A DNA stretch of 64,000 bases from Colwellia sp. (GTDB taxonomy: Bacteria; Pseudomonadota; Gammaproteobacteria; Enterobacterales; Alteromonadaceae). Shown one piece after another: positions 8,070 to 16,840 of the stretch. The stretch is taken from positions 85,022 to 149,021 of the forward strand of contig JAHDIK010000001.1 in NCBI GenBank assembly GCA_020630795.1, given 5' to 3'. How positions within the stretch are numbered: position 1 is the first letter of the stretch; every line of letters starts with the position of its first letter. The notes below the pieces were generated by a model. It was not told the origin of the DNA. It did not search any database and saw nothing but the letters and a program-made list of their open reading frames with translations. The position numbers and the translations under genes were made by a program.

Positions 8070-8939
8070 ATGATAAAAAACAATAACAACCAAGATATTT
8101 ATTTAAAATTCAATGTTGCTATTGAGTATAGAAGTAATTCTTTTCTTTTATTAATAAAAGTAAGAGATCCTGAAGATGATAATGAGTTTTTTCAGGTGCT
8201 TTATCCTGAAATTACCAAAAGGCTTAGCAAAGAGTACCCTAATGAAAAAATATCGCCTGAAAAGGTAGCTTATAGAGTATGTAGTAATATTCACAATGTT
8301 ACACGCCAAAAAATAGTAACGGATGATAATTACTATCATGATATGGGGCGTGTAGAAGCGAGTATTAATCATCTGCTTCATAAAAGGTTAAACCACTTTA
8401 TTGAATATAAAGGGCAACGTTACTTTCTACGTTTACCTATAGCCCCTGAATCAGCAGCTGAAGAAATTATTAATGAGTTTCTCATTGAGAAATACCCTAA
8501 TGATGACTTTGACCCTGCCAAAATAGATTATGAGTCATGTTTACCAATAGCCCGATTTGATGACCATGTTATTATGAGCAATGATGGAAATGGATTTGAT
8601 TTTGAGTTAACTCAATTTAAAAACTTAATTGAGATAATGATTTATTGTAGTCAGGTTGAAAAAGGTATTTTACACCACGGCTTGATTGAAACAATAAATT
8701 CAGCAGATGATGAAATTGATATCACAAAAGAATTCAAAGCCTCTTCTTTTCATTTAATTGCTTTTTCTACTAAATATATAGGCCATACTGCTTATGCATT
8801 TATTGGGCATCATTTAGCTGAAAATAATGATGCTATTTTTGGCTGTATGACTAAGGCAGACGTTAAAAAAATTGCAGAACTGTATATGGATGAGAGCACT
8901 TATCGAAACTGGTTTGGTGCAAAGTTGAGCATTGTTTGA
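8070..8939 (+). CDS. Hypothetical protein of 289 residues with an internal duplication
   Basis: This is a soluble, acidic protein. Two related segments are visible: one of about 28 residues at 48-75 (KRLSKEYPNEKISPEKVAY, then RVC) and one at about 139-166 (EFLIEKYPNDDFDPAKIDY, then ESC). Both follow a short beta-rich stretch, so the first 170 residues appear to be a duplicated domain. The last third differs and has a His-containing GHTAYAFIGHHL segment. It is transcribed divergently from the membrane protein gene with only 28 bases between starts, so each promoter must lie inside the other gene or be very compact. No family is recognised. Confidence 0.72.
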   Translation: MIKNNNNQDIYLKFNVAIEYRSNSFLLLIKVRDPEDDNEFFQVLYPEITKRLSKEYPNEKISPEKVAYRVCSNIHNVTRQKIVTDDNYYHDMGRVEASINHLLHKRLNHFIEYKGQRYFLRLPIAPESAAEEIINEFLIEKYPNDDFDPAKIDYESCLPIARFDDHVIMSNDGNGFDFELTQFKNLIEIMIYCSQVEKGILHHGLIETINSADDEIDITKEFKASSFHLIAFSTKYIGHTAYAFIGHHLAENNDAIFGCMTKADVKKIAELYMDESTYRNWFGAKLSIV

Positions 8940-9084
8940 TAACAAACTTTAACCAAGGGGCTAAATATCCTTTGATGAATTAGTGCTTTTGAATTTTTCT
9001 TGAGTATTATTTTTTCTAAGCTCTATTATCGACTCATTTGTAGTTTGATTTATAAATTATTTTTATAGATAGGGGATAATCGCT

Positions 9085-9591
9085 ATGCAGCAACGTAAAA
9101 AATTTAAAAACCCATATATTGGAATTACTAAAGATGATTTTTTTAACAGCTTTGAAAGCCGGGAAGAGTTACTTGTTAATGAAATAAAGCAAGCAGATAA
9201 AAAAGGTGAGTCACTTGCTTACTTTAGAATTGATGGTGACTTTTGTTACAACGGTATTTATTACTCTGCTGATATTTTAGTTCCTAAAACCCATTGGTTT
9301 GACTCGAGCGATGAAAACCATAGAAAGCTCTGGATTGCGGTAATACACAACGTACCTTACGGCGAATGCTTAGATGCTGAATTTGATTTTGATAAAATAG
9401 AGGATGCCAATTTTGGCTCGATGAAGCAAGTATTACTAAGTGAGCTTAACGAACAAGAATTAGATTATGAAAGGGCAAGGCGCGTTGAATTGTTTGCTGA
9501 CATTGAAAAAGCAGTTATTTCGGATAAAGCTTTTCAAGCAGAAAAATCTGCAATTCTTGCTAAATATTTAAGTAAGGTTACAAAACATTAG
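9085..9591 (+). CDS. Hypothetical protein of 168 residues
   Basis: This is a soluble, charged protein without signal peptide or membrane segment. The middle has a beta-rich patch (SLAYFRIDGDFCYNGIYYSA) and the C-terminus is helical and charged. The ATG at 9085 has GGGGAT about 8 bases upstream as a reasonable ribosome site. It follows the 289-residue gene by 145 bases on the same strand. No family is recognised. Confidence 0.68.
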   Translation: MQQRKKFKNPYIGITKDDFFNSFESREELLVNEIKQADKKGESLAYFRIDGDFCYNGIYYSADILVPKTHWFDSSDENHRKLWIAVIHNVPYGECLDAEFDFDKIEDANFGSMKQVLLSELNEQELDYERARRVELFADIEKAVISDKAFQAEKSAILAKYLSKVTKH

Positions 9592-9824
9592 GTTTAAATA
9601 CTCTAAAAGGTACAGTTAGGCTACTTTGACATCTGCCAAAACAAAGCATTGTTGGTTTCATACGACACATAATCACCAATAAATATATAGGCGATTTCGA
9701 TCGTCTTTTATGGCATGAACGCCGTTAAGTGAAAGACGTTTTAGGTTTTTGGCTGATTTTTATTTCTTCGTTGGCTGTTTTTATTGTATCTACTAAGTCG
9801 TTTGGAACGATTTAAACACCCTAA

Positions 9825-10739
9825 TTACTGCGTTAAGGATGATAACGGAGCGAGTTGTATTTCAGCGTGAAAAAGGATCTCTTTTGTCGATAGTACACAG
9901 GTACATTGATGGGTTTCGTAAGCTGAATCTGTATCGTCTGACTTTATTGGTGGGCCTACTAAAATATTGAGAGAGTGATTACTTTTAAGTGTTTTTAGTA
10001 CATTTTTATCAATCGATAATTTGTGTGAAAGGTAAATCATAGGCGCTTTGATTAAGTCTTGTCCTACGGCTTGTGCACGTTCAAGCAAAGCTGAAGATAA
10101 TAAACTTAATGGATACATTTGTGGAAAACTTACTTTGTCGTCAAACTCGTCGATATATTCTGACTGCTCTGCAAAAGAGCTCGTTAGAAAGTTCTTAGCA
10201 TTTCCTACAATCATGAATTTACGTTTTAAAAAATATTTTTCAGGTGTAATAAACGTACGGTCTCTAGTGTTAATAATATCGTCAAAGTTTGGGAGGTTGG
10301 TAATGCCTTTGATTAGGTGATCACTTGTTTCGCGTTTGTACCCTAGTAACACTGTTTTTCCATTAGCTTTTAACGAAATTCTATTTGAAAAACATTCAAT
10401 ATCTGAAATGGTTGATAAGCGACCGTCCCGTACAATTAATTTTATTGTATCCCCCGTTTTTACAGAGCCTGCAAAGGATAGTTCGTATTGACTAAAATTA
10501 AGAGGCTGTGTGCTAACTTGTGGCTTTTCAGACGTGGCTAGTTGATTCGTGTAATTTTTGGCTGATTTGTTGACTTGATCTTCTATAAAACAACCAAGCT
10601 GAAATCCAAGTGCAATAGTGCCTTGAAATGGATTGTTTTGAATTTTATGCCAACGATTTTTATCATGAAATAAGTTAAAGTCGTCAGTAGAATTGCGCGC
10701 AGCTTCAATATGCATCTGTGTAATTGTGTATTCAGACAT
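9825..10739 (-). CDS. MaoC-like hotdog-fold protein
   Basis: The product has 304 residues. The N-terminal segment has the pattern of an (R)-specific hydratase: an acidic-Phe-Asn-x-x-His-Asp stretch (DDFNLFHDKNRW), then PFQGTIALGFQLG. In MaoC hydratases the Asp and His of such a motif act on acyl-CoA. The middle (SFAGSVKTGDTIKLIVR) looks like the second strand set of a hotdog, and the remaining half may be a second, diverged hotdog. The gene is alone on its strand with AAGGAG about 12 bases upstream. The substrate is unknown, and whether it is an active enzyme is uncertain because the second Gly-rich part of the motif is loose. Confidence 0.6.
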   Translation of the reverse strand: MSEYTITQMHIEAARNSTDDFNLFHDKNRWHKIQNNPFQGTIALGFQLGCFIEDQVNKSAKNYTNQLATSEKPQVSTQPLNFSQYELSFAGSVKTGDTIKLIVRDGRLSTISDIECFSNRISLKANGKTVLLGYKRETSDHLIKGITNLPNFDDIINTRDRTFITPEKYFLKRKFMIVGNAKNFLTSSFAEQSEYIDEFDDKVSFPQMYPLSLLSSALLERAQAVGQDLIKAPMIYLSHKLSIDKNVLKTLKSNHSLNILVGPPIKSDDTDSAYETHQCTCVLSTKEILFHAEIQLAPLSSLTQ

Positions 10740-10840
10740 AGTGTTCTCTAACTCCTTTTTATCTTTACTATAATATTAATGAATTCAATTAGTAATACAA
10801 ATTTTTGATTATTTCGTCTAATTATATTTACTTAGTGAAT

Positions 10841-11935
10841 TTAGTTGGTTGTTAAATTCTGCATTTCAATCATTATTTCTTCTTGCCATTGGTAAAACTC
10901 TATTTCGAACATTGAGTTATCGTCTAACAATAATGTAAACACTTCATCGCCAGTAAAGGCCACACATGGGGTTAATTGTTCTTGCTTCATCAAGTTGATT
11001 AAAGACCTTGTTTTTGTGTTATCTGAACGCATAAAGGTAATCCATGCCCAGCTGCTGTAATAAAGGTCAGATGCATCAAGGTACGGCCACTGTGCATGAT
11101 CAAAAAACAGCATGATGGGTAGAGGCTCTTTTATGAGTCGCTCAGGTGATATTAACAGCTCGCGTTTGTCGCTATCTATATCTAAGTCTTCATATAGTTC
11201 CGCCATGCCTTCATTAAACATTCTAGGTGTTTTACCTATAATATGGGCATTAAACGCATGTACGCTTTCATGAATCGCTGTTTTTAGTGCTTTATCGTCT
11301 GAACGCTGATAATCAACAAAAACTATATTTAAACCGCCAAAATAAACGCCTAACGTATTATTTTTAAGTTTAGTTGAATATGTGAAATAAAACGCATTGT
11401 ATTCGTCTCTTGTGGGCGCAATAACTAAATTGATTTCAATCTTTCGTTTGGCAATGCTTCCTAACATATGAATGTAGTTTTTGTGAATAAATGCAATGCT
11501 TTGTGTCAGTTTACGTTCAAGCCTTTTACTTAAATGTGTAGCGTATACGTTAAGGTTTACATAGTCATTTAATGGGTAGGCATACCTGTTATATTTAGCG
11601 GTCAGTCCGTCTATCGCTTTATTGAGTGCGGGCTCATAGTTTGCTCTTAAATTGTCTGATGTGCATAGCTTATCGTCAAAAATATGCTGATTGGGATAGG
11701 TGTTTTCAACGGCATATTCAAGAGTGGGCGTTAATAATTCTTGAGGTTTTGACGCTTTTTGTTCTACATAAGTTCTGTATTTTACAACGGTTTCAGGTTG
11801 TTTTATGTGAGCTTTTTTCACAGCTTGCTGAGGCTGAAGTGGCTCAACATCAGAGAATGAAAATGAAATTACGAGCAGTAACAAAATGAGTGCAAAGTAA
11901 ACCCACTTGATGTTTTTTTTATTCTTTTGCGTCAT
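10841..11935 (-). CDS. Membrane-anchored HExxH metallopeptidase-like protein
   Basis: The product has 364 residues. A single N-terminal membrane helix (WVYFALILLLLVISFSF) should leave the rest in the periplasm. At about residue 224 there is HESVH, followed about 20 residues later by FNEGMAELYED. HExxH plus a downstream Glu in an NEGxAE setting is the zinc site of gluzincin-type peptidases of the peptidase MA/DUF1570 kind. The start ATG at 11935 is preceded by a run open to the intergenic region. It is monocistronic. Its natural substrate cannot be told from the sequence. Confidence 0.68.
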   Translation of the reverse strand: MTQKNKKNIKWVYFALILLLLVISFSFSDVEPLQPQQAVKKAHIKQPETVVKYRTYVEQKASKPQELLTPTLEYAVENTYPNQHIFDDKLCTSDNLRANYEPALNKAIDGLTAKYNRYAYPLNDYVNLNVYATHLSKRLERKLTQSIAFIHKNYIHMLGSIAKRKIEINLVIAPTRDEYNAFYFTYSTKLKNNTLGVYFGGLNIVFVDYQRSDDKALKTAIHESVHAFNAHIIGKTPRMFNEGMAELYEDLDIDSDKRELLISPERLIKEPLPIMLFFDHAQWPYLDASDLYYSSWAWITFMRSDNTKTRSLINLMKQEQLTPCVAFTGDEVFTLLLDDNSMFEIEFYQWQEEIMIEMQNLTTN

Positions 11936-12112
11936 TGAAATACGGGGAGCTAAACGGTTAAGCCAAGTTTATGTAAACAAGTGTAGCTAATTTACCGCGC
12001 TGAAGTCAGATAAACTATTATACATTGGTAACTTATTTAAAATTAGTGAACACTTTAGCACCCGTTGTTTCTTGATTTTATTTTTTAACAGCAGGTGCTT
12101 AACAAGTAAAAC

Positions 12113-13567
12113 TTAGTGTTTAGTTTCGGTTTGTAGAGATTGATCTGAAGGAAGTTTAAAGAAGAAAACATTCCCTCTCTCACCATATTTTACACCTATT
12201 TCGCCACCATGATTATGAATAACTTCTCTGCATAGTGTTAAATCTAGTGAATGCTCATCTCTAACGGGTTTTAATTCTGCTTTATCATTAGGTTCTTTAA
12301 ACAAGTTTTTCAATTCACTTACCGGTATTCGTTTGGCTGAGTCTTCAACTTCAAAATGTATGTCGTTGTTTTCTATGTATAGCCTTACATCTATTTCACC
12401 ACCTGGAGTTGCATTGTTGATGGCGTTCTGTGTGAAATACGTAATGACAGATTCAATTTGGTGGGGAATACATAACGCAACCGCTTCAATATTATATTTT
12501 TTATTGATAATAAGGTTTTTAACTTTTACTTGTTCTGTTTCTAGAAACAGTTGAGTTGCGATCATTGAGTGTAACGAACAGGCTTTTAAAGATGCATTTT
12601 TTTGTTGCGATGTAAGCTCAATGTATTCGAGTAACCCATTAAGTACGTGGTTTAAGTTTTGTTTTGATTGTCCGCTGAGTTTTTTAATGGTTTCAATGGA
12701 TTGTTGAGATGATTTCCCCTCAATAAACAAATCGTTAATGCTCATTAAAATATACAGTGGGTTACTAATGTCATAAGAAATTCGACTCAAAAAGCTTTGA
12801 TAATCGTTAAGCGTTTTCTTTTCTTGTTGCACTAAGTAAGCGTTAAAAATGAGTTTGCGTAAGTTAATTGAAAAAATTTCGGTATCTAACGGCTTGGTAA
12901 ATACATTGTCAGCACCAGCGTTTAAAAACTTAATGGCGCCATTTCGGCTGCCTGTAAACCCTAAAAATAAAAAGGGTCGCTCTGGGAAGAGTGTTTTGAT
13001 GTTTTGCATTAATAAACAGCCGTTTAAATTAGGCATTTCGTAATCGAGTACAACAATGTTTATACTTGGATCTTCTTCTATACGTGCTACAACATTTTCA
13101 CTTTGGTTTTCAATGGTGTTATTGATGAAATCTAAGTCAAGCACACAAGATATAAGCTGACTATCAACGCGAGAATCGTCCACTATCAGTGCTTTGTAGT
13201 TTTGGTAAATACGATATTGACGAATAAATCCAAACACTAATGAAATCAACTCGTCGTTATTCTCATCAATAATTAAATCTATACCATTAGCTTTAGCGGT
13301 ACGTTCCATCTCAAAACATACGTTATTGGTAATAAGTACGATAGGAATATCTGACGTTGCTTGAATATGAGGAATGTCGGTTTCTTTCACGTCTCGCTCG
13401 TATGCAACTACGAGATCTATATCAGGAATATGAGTAAGAAAATAAGCTTGTAAATCACTAGGAGATGCAAAGCGATACGAAGCTAATTTTTCTTCCAACA
13501 TAAGCGTAGTAAGCTTTACACTTATATGGCTAGGAAGATTAACCAGCGAGGTTTTAAATTTATTCAC
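12113..13567 (-). CDS. Receiver plus degenerate histidine kinase protein
   Basis: The product has 484 residues and starts at a GTG with AAGGA 8 bases upstream. Residues 1-115 look like a worn receiver domain. Residues about 122-240 are a true receiver: ALIVDDSR acidic pocket, VVLDYEMP with the phospho-accepting Asp, FTGS, and KPLD Lys. A dimerisation helix follows with ISYDISNPL where kinases have SHDxRNPL, so the phospho-accepting His is a Tyr. The ATPase domain is also worn: QNAINNA stands for the N box, VEDSAKRIP for the DxGxGI box, and the glycine-rich G2 box is missing, though NHGGEIG remains. I infer a signalling output protein that is phosphorylated by another kinase and no longer phosphorylates itself. 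Confidence 0.8.
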   Translation of the reverse strand: MNKFKTSLVNLPSHISVKLTTLMLEEKLASYRFASPSDLQAYFLTHIPDIDLVVAYERDVKETDIPHIQATSDIPIVLITNNVCFEMERTAKANGIDLIIDENNDELISLVFGFIRQYRIYQNYKALIVDDSRVDSQLISCVLDLDFINNTIENQSENVVARIEEDPSINIVVLDYEMPNLNGCLLMQNIKTLFPERPFLFLGFTGSRNGAIKFLNAGADNVFTKPLDTEIFSINLRKLIFNAYLVQQEKKTLNDYQSFLSRISYDISNPLYILMSINDLFIEGKSSQQSIETIKKLSGQSKQNLNHVLNGLLEYIELTSQQKNASLKACSLHSMIATQLFLETEQVKVKNLIINKKYNIEAVALCIPHQIESVITYFTQNAINNATPGGEIDVRLYIENNDIHFEVEDSAKRIPVSELKNLFKEPNDKAELKPVRDEHSLDLTLCREVIHNHGGEIGVKYGERGNVFFFKLPSDQSLQTETKH

Positions 13568-13792
13568 AGAAACAATCCTTATTTACGTGCACGTATTTAA
13601 AAAGTAAACATAGCTTATTAACTATAGAATACAGTTTATAAATCAACCACTATTGGAGTAGGTTTAATTAATTTATTCGATATGTTGCCGTGTTTTAATC
13701 ACTATTCATTTGTGGGCGACACGTTTATAATATTTGCAGATTTTTAAGGTTGCTAAATAAATACTGCACCACATAAACCAATGAAGAGTAAT

Positions 13793-14116
13793 ATGACATT
13801 TCCAAATGACGAAACAGGCCAAGTATTGGCAGAAATGCAAGATGCAGGTATTGACCTTACGGTAGCTCACACGGTTGTTTTTTTTCAACTATTTGAGAAA
13901 AAAGAGCAAGCAGAAGCTATGGCAAATTATTTAGCTGAAAACGCTCCAGATATTGCAGTTGACATTCACCCTGACGAAACGCCAAATGTTTGGGACTTAG
14001 ATTGCTCTTTAAAAATAGTACCTATGTACGATGCAATTGTGGCTCAAGAAGCTCAGTTTGAACAAATAGCGGCAAAATTTAATGGCTACAACGATGGTTG
14101 GGGAATAGAAGCTTAA
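13793..14116 (+). CDS. rraB: RraB-family regulator of RNase E
   Basis: The product has 107 residues from the ATG at 13793, which has AAGAG just upstream; an ATG at 13781 would add four residues. The C-terminal FNGYNDGWGIEA matches the FxxxYDGWG end of RraB, and the whole is one RraB-type alpha-beta domain. RraB binds the C-terminal scaffold of RNase E and changes which RNAs it cuts. The acidic tail of E. coli RraB is absent, so this is a short form. The gene stands alone between a divergent signalling gene and an outer-membrane protein gene and is followed by a good terminator. Confidence 0.75.
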   Translation: MTFPNDETGQVLAEMQDAGIDLTVAHTVVFFQLFEKKEQAEAMANYLAENAPDIAVDIHPDETPNVWDLDCSLKIVPMYDAIVAQEAQFEQIAAKFNGYNDGWGIEA

Positions 14117-14130
14117 CCTTTTATACCTAC

Positions 14131-14163
14131 AAATAAGTGCAGTTAACATTGCACTTATTTTCA
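14131..14163 (+). terminator. Intrinsic terminator after rraB
   Basis: The stem AAATAAGTGCA (14131-14141) pairs with TGCACTTATTT (14150-14160) around an eight-base loop and runs into T-rich sequence. Confidence 0.75.
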
Positions 14164-14273
14164 GTTTTTTACACTTTTAAACACCTACACTACAAATCTC
14201 AAACAGATTACATTGAACGATTCCCAGACAATAGTTTCATCTTAAACTTCCCTTAATTAACAAGGACTACACG

Positions 14274-14870
14274 ATGAAATTATTAACAACATTCGCTACT
14301 ACGTTATTAGCCTTTTCCATTAGTACTACAACAATTGCCGCTCAAGAAAAGTCTCATACTGCTGGGGTGCAGTTTGGTGGCGGCGGATTAGAATATAAAA
14401 ACCAAGACACCAATGGAGAAGGTGTGGTTACTTCATACCTTTATTACAACTACAAATTTTTACCAAACTATACGTTGGAAGTTGGTTTGTTAAGCGGTTC
14501 AGATCTAGATTGGGATTGCGATAAAACTGATGGAGAATGGGAGTGTTTTTCAGATAACGACCGTAAGAACAATATAGACTTAGATGCCGACAAACTTAGT
14601 TTGGATGCGTTGGTTGTGGCTATTGAAACTGACTTAGCGTTAAGCAAGCGTAATTCACTATATGCTAAGCTGGGGGCTAGCTTCTACGATTATCAATTAA
14701 GTTTAAATAATAACAAAGAAGTTGATGAAAGCGGTGTTGGTTTGATGCTTGAAGGTGGTTGGGAGTATCGTTGGGATATGGGTATAGGAATGAACGTGGG
14801 TTTTCAATATCAAAAAATGGGAGACTTAAAAGCTAATACGCTGAACGTGGGTGTAAGTTACTCTTTTTAA
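14274..14870 (+). CDS. Outer-membrane beta-barrel protein
   Basis: The product has 198 residues. A signal peptide ends near TTTIAAQ. The mature part alternates polar and aromatic or hydrophobic residues (YLYYNYKFL, GLMLEGGWEYRW, GMNVGFQYQ) and ends in GVSYSF with a terminal Phe, the usual signal for insertion by the BAM complex. About eight strands fit the length, so an OmpW/OmpA-like small barrel is likely. AAGGA lies 9 bases before the ATG. It is monocistronic. The role could be a small porin or adhesin; nothing more specific is visible. Confidence 0.75.
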   Translation: MKLLTTFATTLLAFSISTTTIAAQEKSHTAGVQFGGGGLEYKNQDTNGEGVVTSYLYYNYKFLPNYTLEVGLLSGSDLDWDCDKTDGEWECFSDNDRKNNIDLDADKLSLDALVVAIETDLALSKRNSLYAKLGASFYDYQLSLNNNKEVDESGVGLMLEGGWEYRWDMGIGMNVGFQYQKMGDLKANTLNVGVSYSF

Positions 14871-14909
14871 ATAAATTGTATTAAGTGTCAGCTCTCGTCA
14901 ATTATTACC

Positions 14910-14937
14910 AAAACGCATTGCTTTGTAATGCGTTTTT
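14910..14937. terminator. Bidirectional terminator between converging genes
   Basis: AAAACGCATT (14910-14919) pairs with AATGCGTTTT (14927-14936) around GCTTTGT, with a T run on the right and A-rich sequence on the left. It serves the outer-membrane protein gene and the CbiB-like gene. Confidence 0.8.
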
Positions 14938-15905
14938 TATATTTTTATTGTTAATATTACATACAATAAAACCATAAATACCATTGTAGCGACCGAAAAA
15001 TAAAGCACTTGATTCACTCTTTTTACGGCGTGAATAATATCGCGAGCTTCAGGCTCTCGGGCTTTGTCGTTAAAGCTTACTCGTCTCAATTTTTCGCCGT
15101 TATATAGTGCAACTCCACCGAGCTTTTTTTCTATAATTAGTGCCATTGTATAAATGGCTATGTGGTTGTTTAGCGTAAAAAAGTATTGCTTGGTGAGTCG
15201 CCAATAAAGTAGAAAGTTTTGACCGATAGCTCCGAGCAAAAGTAATAAAACAAATAGTCGAGCAGGTAACCATTGTAGTAGTTGAATAAGCGCATTTACA
15301 TGTTTACCAAACGCAGAAAACCCTTTCTTTTTAATGTTCCAGCTGTAGTGTATTTCTAGTAATAAGCGGTAAGTCAGTGCGGTGAGTGGTCCAAACAGTA
15401 GGAAATAAAACGACACAACAAAGCATTGTTGAATGGTTTGTATGAGTTGCATTTCTATTGTGGCTTTACTGATACCTAGCGCAGATAACTTGTCGGTTTC
15501 ACGTAGTATAAGTGGTTGGAGTAATTGCTTGGCATCGTAAGTATTATTTGTGTTAAGCGCTTTTGCTATTTTCATCGACATTCGCGTTAACCCAAACGAC
15601 CCTAACGCTAAATATAATAAAAAGGCATGCCAAAGCCATGTCACAACAACAAAGTTTTCAAACAACCAAAAAATAATGACTAACGGAACTAGAGTAACCA
15701 GTACGCCTATAACGCCTGCTATTTTTTGCTGGTGGGCGCTGTTATTGGGATTGTTAACTTTTTTGGCGAGTTGGTCGCAAAAGAACCTAAACAAATGCAG
15801 AGGTTCTTTAATAAAGAATATTGAGAGAAATATTTTTAACAGAATCACGCCTAACAATAAGGTTAAATTATTGATAAATGCGTGTTCTGATAAAAACTCT
15901 AGCAT
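14937..15905 (-). CDS. CobD/CbiB-like membrane protein
   Basis: The product has 322 residues and about six membrane helices. The long cytoplasmic loop contains YDAKQLLQPLILRETDKL, ALGISKATIE, then FGPLTALTYRLLLEI, an arrangement seen in CbiB, the adenosylcobinamide-phosphate synthase that adds the aminopropanol arm of cobalamin. Family members in organisms without a full cobalamin pathway act in salvage or have drifted in role. It lies 11 bases after mtnN and is probably co-transcribed with it, an arrangement common in this order. No other cobalamin gene is in the window, so the exact activity is uncertain. Confidence 0.65.
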   Translation of the reverse strand: MLEFLSEHAFINNLTLLLGVILLKIFLSIFFIKEPLHLFRFFCDQLAKKVNNPNNSAHQQKIAGVIGVLVTLVPLVIIFWLFENFVVVTWLWHAFLLYLALGSFGLTRMSMKIAKALNTNNTYDAKQLLQPLILRETDKLSALGISKATIEMQLIQTIQQCFVVSFYFLLFGPLTALTYRLLLEIHYSWNIKKKGFSAFGKHVNALIQLLQWLPARLFVLLLLLGAIGQNFLLYWRLTKQYFFTLNNHIAIYTMALIIEKKLGGVALYNGEKLRRVSFNDKAREPEARDIIHAVKRVNQVLYFSVATMVFMVLLYVILTIKI

Positions 15906-15916
15906 TACGTAAATGC

Positions 15917-16642
15917 TTAACCGAGTGTTTTAGACTTCATTACATCAAGCATATTCATAACGAGCTGTGATGAATTTACCGACGCAGTTTCTAAATAAGC
16001 TTCAAATGATGTTGGTGACTCTTTGCCAGCAATGTCTGACATTGAGCGAATAACAACAAATGGAATATTCAGCTGATGACAAGTGTGAGCAATTGCTGCT
16101 CCTTCCATTTCTACAGCGGCCATAGCAGGGAAGTTTTTACGTGCTTTAGCAATATCGTCGTCGGCTGTCATAAATGTGTCACCCGTTGTTATCAATCCTG
16201 ATAACGTTTGAATTGACGTGTCGAGCGAATTACTTAATGTATTTACACCTTCTTTAGCCGCTTCGACTAGCGTAGCGTGAGGGATGTACGCTGGCGGATT
16301 AGCAGGTAATTGACCTATTTCGTAACCGAATGCCGTTACGTCCACATCGTGATATCTAACTTCATTACTAATTACTATATCGCCCACTTTTAGTGATTGT
16401 TCAAAACCACCAGCAGACCCAGTATTGATCACATAATCAGGTGAAAACTTATCAATAAGGAACGCAGTAGCAAGCGCCGCGGGAACTTTTCCTATGCCTG
16501 ATTGAACAATAACCACTTGGCTACCATTTAATACGCCTTCGTAAAAAGTGAAACTTGCGTGCTCTGTAGCTACACAGTTTTCTAGTTTACTTTTAAGTAT
16601 TGCAACTTCTGGCTCCATAGCGCCAATAATGCCTGCTTTCAT
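15917..16642 (-). CDS. mtnN: 5'-methylthioadenosine/S-adenosylhomocysteine nucleosidase
   Basis: The enzyme splits the adenine from methylthioadenosine and S-adenosylhomocysteine, which recycles methionine and feeds autoinducer-2 precursors. I start it at ATG 16642 because the protein then begins MKAGIIGAMEPEV, as the family does; the frame stays open upstream to 16687. Visible signatures are INTGSAGG, YHDVDVTAFGYE, GDTFM, the substrate-binding AVEMEGAAIAH and the catalytic Asp in RSMSDIAG. The length of 241 residues is close to the usual 230. It is first in an operon with the CbiB-like gene. Confidence 0.95.
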   Translation of the reverse strand: MKAGIIGAMEPEVAILKSKLENCVATEHASFTFYEGVLNGSQVVIVQSGIGKVPAALATAFLIDKFSPDYVINTGSAGGFEQSLKVGDIVISNEVRYHDVDVTAFGYEIGQLPANPPAYIPHATLVEAAKEGVNTLSNSLDTSIQTLSGLITTGDTFMTADDDIAKARKNFPAMAAVEMEGAAIAHTCHQLNIPFVVIRSMSDIAGKESPTSFEAYLETASVNSSQLVMNMLDVMKSKTLG

Positions 16643-16840
16643 GCTTGTGTCCGTTTGATTCATATAAATATCAAGATAATGGAGCAATTATAGCGTTATT
16701 AGGTAGGAAAAACAGAAGGTATTTACAGAGATTACTTAAACCAACAAGAAGCAAGTAACGCAGTAATCAAATAATAGGTATTACTGCGTAGCTTACATTG
16801 AACTTAGATTAAATTTTGAATGAATGTCGGCTGATATTCG

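Noticed and set aside
9615-9730. Two GTTRRRY sequences (GTTAGGC at 9615, GTTAAGT at 9724) suggesting integron attC sites
   Set aside because: No matching RYYYAAC partners or foldable attC arms were found and the nearby genes lie on both strands, unlike a cassette array.
13706-13888. Minus-strand open frame before rraB
   Set aside because: It has an unlikely composition rich in Cys, Trp and His, and overlaps the rraB start.
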